Source: Myxococcales bacterium (GTDB lineage: Bacteria > Myxococcota_A > Polyangia > Polyangiales > Houyiibacteriaceae). From it: a DNA stretch of 6,773 bases. Position numbers and translations under genes: made by a program. The stretch is taken from positions 1-6,773 of the forward strand of contig JAUXFZ010000137.1 in assembly GCA_030622585.1 (NCBI GenBank), read 5' to 3'. Under the pieces are notes generated by a model. The model was not told where the DNA came from. It ran no database searches and saw only the letters and a program-made list of their open reading frames with translations. Shown piece after piece: positions 4,888-6,773 of this stretch; the first letter of the stretch is position 1; every line of letters starts with the position of its first letter.

Positions 4888-6773
4888 ATGGTGCGAAGTT
4901 GGCTTGTCGGTTGTGGGCTCTTGCTGGTGGTGGGCCTCGCTAGCTGTAGTGAGAGTTCTTCGAGCTCCGGCGGGAACGTTCAGACCGTTGCCGCCGACGA
5001 TGGCACCGTTGAGGTAGTCGTCAGGGGCGAGGCCCTCTTTGCGCTCGCCGCAACCGGTCCAGTTGCGCGCAATTTCATCGAGCGCCCTGTCGGGGTCGGC
5101 GCCATTTCGTTCGAACGCACGGGAGAGGTTGCCGACCCCTTGTCGGTGCGGTCTGTCGCCAACGAAGGGACAAGCGCCAGCGTGCAGTACGCCAACGCAA
5201 GCGGTTCCCGCACCGCCACCCTGACCGCAGCCGCCCTCGATGACGAGGTCAGCGAGTTCCGACTCGAGCTCGCCGGTCCGGCCGCCGATTCGATCGCCGT
5301 CGGTATCCGTTGTGACGAGCTCGGAACGTTTCACGGGTTCGGCGAGCAGTACAACGCCACCAACCAGCGAGGCGAGGCATTCGAATTGCTCGTCAACGAG
5401 CAGGGCCACGGACGCGACGGGAGCCCGGGCGTGTCGATTGGCGATGAGCACACAACCTACTTCCCGATGCCGTACTACATCGATGCGCGGGGCTTCGGTG
5501 CGTTGTTCGACACGGAACGCCGCGTCGACGTGGACTTGTGCGCGAGTGACCAGGACATCGCGTGGATCGAGGTCATCAGCGGGGCGCCGGTGCAGTGGCG
5601 CGTCTTCCACGGTCCGACCGGGCTCGACGTCATTCGGCAGTTGGGTGAGCTAGTCGGTCGCCCAACGCAGCCACCTGCCTGGGCCTACAACCTGTGGATG
5701 GCTTCCCAAGGTGGGAACGCCAATTTGCTCCGCGAAGAAGCGGCGCTGCGGGCTGCGGACATCCCAGTGGCGGCCTTCTGGGTTCAGGACTGGAGCGGCA
5801 TTCGCACGAACCACGATGGTGGCTCCGGGGTTCAGTACGTGTGGGAGCCGGATGAGACTTTGTATCCCGGTTTCGACGCGATGGTCTTTGATTTTCACGA
5901 GGCGGGTTACAAGTTTCTGATCTACGTCAATCCGTTCATCGTCAACCCCGACAGCGTTGCCCTGGAAGATGACCCCGGCCGTTTTGCGGCACGCTTTGAT
6001 CCCATGGAGGAGTTGGGGCTCCTGTTGAACGATCAGATGGGTGACACGTTCATCGATTTTGCCGTTCCCAACCTGCCGCAGAACGATGCGCACCCCGATT
6101 TTTCGAACCCGGCAACTGTCGAGTTCATCAGCGAGTCGCTCAAAGAGATCGTGCGCACCTATGACGTCGATGGCTGGATGGCGGACTTCGGCGAATGGGT
6201 GCCTGTGAGCTCGGCGCCGGAGGACGGAAGCGACCCCATCATGCGCCGCAACACCTTTCCGATCGATTGGCAGCGCGCGACGCGAGAGGCCATGCAAGAC
6301 GTTCGAGGGAGTGATTGGGTGATGTTCGCGCGCTCCGGCTTCACACACGTTCAAGGCGTCGCGCAGATCCACTGGGTGGGCGACCAGGAAACCAACTGGG
6401 GCAAGCTCGATGGCCTGCCTACCGTCATACCAGCGATGCTGAACCTCGGACTAGCGGGACAACCCTTCGTGACGCACGACATCGCGGGCTTTTCTTCTCC
6501 GCGCGGCGGCAACGAGCCGAGCACCAAAGAGCTCTTCCAGCGCTGGACGGAGCTCGGCGCGTTCACTCCGGTCATGCGCACCCACGACGGGGCGGACAAG
6601 GCCAACAATTGGCGCTGGAACAAGGACGAAAGCACCATCGGCCACTTCCGAAAATTCACCTATGTCCACTGCGCCCTCATGAACGATTTCATGACGCTCG
6701 GGGCTGAAGCCGAAACGACCGGCGCTCCCATCTTGCGCCACCTCATGCTGGTCTTCCCCGAGGACCGCGAGAC
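4888..6773 (+). CDS. Glycoside hydrolase family 31 lipoprotein, sulfoquinovosidase (YihQ)-like, C-terminus cut by window edge
   Basis: A retaining alpha-glycosidase of family GH31; 628 residues are present and roughly 90 or more are missing at the right edge. Residues 1-20 are a lipoprotein signal peptide (MVRSW, hydrophobic core, lipobox LASC with Cys20), followed by a Ser-rich linker. Ser at +2 would favour the outer membrane by the E. coli rule. After an N-terminal beta-sandwich (about 30-250) the catalytic barrel shows WVQDWSGIR (Gln300), MADFGEWVP with nucleophile Asp433, WVGDQ with acid/base Asp499, THDIAGF and MRTHDG. Asp433-Asp499 spacing (66) fits E. coli YihQ Asp405-Asp472 (67). YihQ cleaves sulfoquinovosides using Arg301, Trp304 and Tyr508 for the sulfonate. 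Here the loop after Arg306 has no Arg or Lys up to YPG near 327, and Tyr508 corresponds to Phe535. Sulfoquinovose is therefore doubtful and another alpha-glycoside more likely. The barrel also seems about 16 residues longer between Gln300 and Asp433. The family is secure; the substrate is open. Confidence 0.92.
   Translation, partial: MVRSWLVGCGLLLVVGLASCSESSSSSGGNVQTVAADDGTVEVVVRGEALFALAATGPVARNFIERPVGVGAISFERTGEVADPLSVRSVANEGTSASVQYANASGSRTATLTAAALDDEVSEFRLELAGPAADSIAVGIRCDELGTFHGFGEQYNATNQRGEAFELLVNEQGHGRDGSPGVSIGDEHTTYFPMPYYIDARGFGALFDTERRVDVDLCASDQDIAWIEVISGAPVQWRVFHGPTGLDVIRQLGELVGRPTQPPAWAYNLWMASQGGNANLLREEAALRAADIPVAAFWVQDWSGIRTNHDGGSGVQYVWEPDETLYPGFDAMVFDFHEAGYKFLIYVNPFIVNPDSVALEDDPGRFAARFDPMEELGLLLNDQMGDTFIDFAVPNLPQNDAHPDFSNPATVEFISESLKEIVRTYDVDGWMADFGEWVPVSSAPEDGSDPIMRRNTFPIDWQRATREAMQDVRGSDWVMFARSGFTHVQGVAQIHWVGDQETNWGKLDGLPTVIPAMLNLGLAGQPFVTHDIAGFSSPRGGNEPSTKELFQRWTELGAFTPVMRTHDGADKANNWRWNKDESTIGHFRKFTYVHCALMNDFMTLGAEAETTGAPILRHLMLVFPEDRE

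Noticed and set aside
5650..6372. A 240-codon minus-strand open frame inside the GH31 gene
   Set aside because: It is the reverse complement of the conserved GH31 barrel, including the nucleophile motif; no independent support.

Overview
The window is GC-rich, densely coding DNA from a chromosome-like region. It holds five protein genes, two of them cut by the window ends, plus one probable small ORF. I see no RNA genes, insertion sequences, CRISPR arrays or phage genes. GC-rich codon use, PPK1 type, a lipobox lipoprotein and a steroid-type NTF2 protein would fit a high-GC Gram-negative such as a myxobacterium-like (Myxococcota) lineage. That placement is an inference and is weak.

Layout. 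(1) 1-397, minus strand: N-terminal 132 residues of a TetR-family repressor, running off the left edge. (2) 398-524: a divergent intergenic region with a 7-bp inverted repeat and candidate -10 elements. (3) 525-2720, plus: complete polyphosphate kinase (ppk1) with both active-site histidines. (4) 2801-2875, plus: a 24-codon ORF with the best Shine-Dalgarno in this part of the window, ending on or just before the start of the next gene. (5) 2887-3732, plus: an NTF2/SnoaL-like (ketosteroid-isomerase-like) protein with two NTF2-type halves. (6) 3735-4814, plus: a membrane-anchored SMP-30/strictosidine-synthase-like six-bladed propeller, essentially touching the previous gene. (7) 4888-6773, plus: a glycoside hydrolase family 31 lipoprotein of the sulfoquinovosidase (YihQ) type, cut by the right edge.

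How they may work together. Genes 4-6 look like one translationally coupled unit and may be cotranscribed with ppk1, since no terminator is visible after ppk1. The NTF2-like/propeller pair suggests binding or conversion of a small hydrophobic or lactone-type compound, with the propeller held on the outer face of the inner membrane. The GH31 gene has its own strong ribosome binding site and a plausible promoter, so it may be a separate unit. It has the GH31 catalytic aspartates and the YihQ-type surroundings, but the residues that hold the sulfonate of sulfoquinovose in YihQ appear to be replaced. It may therefore be a relative with a different sugar substrate. No link between ppk1 and the downstream genes is shown by the sequence beyond their order.
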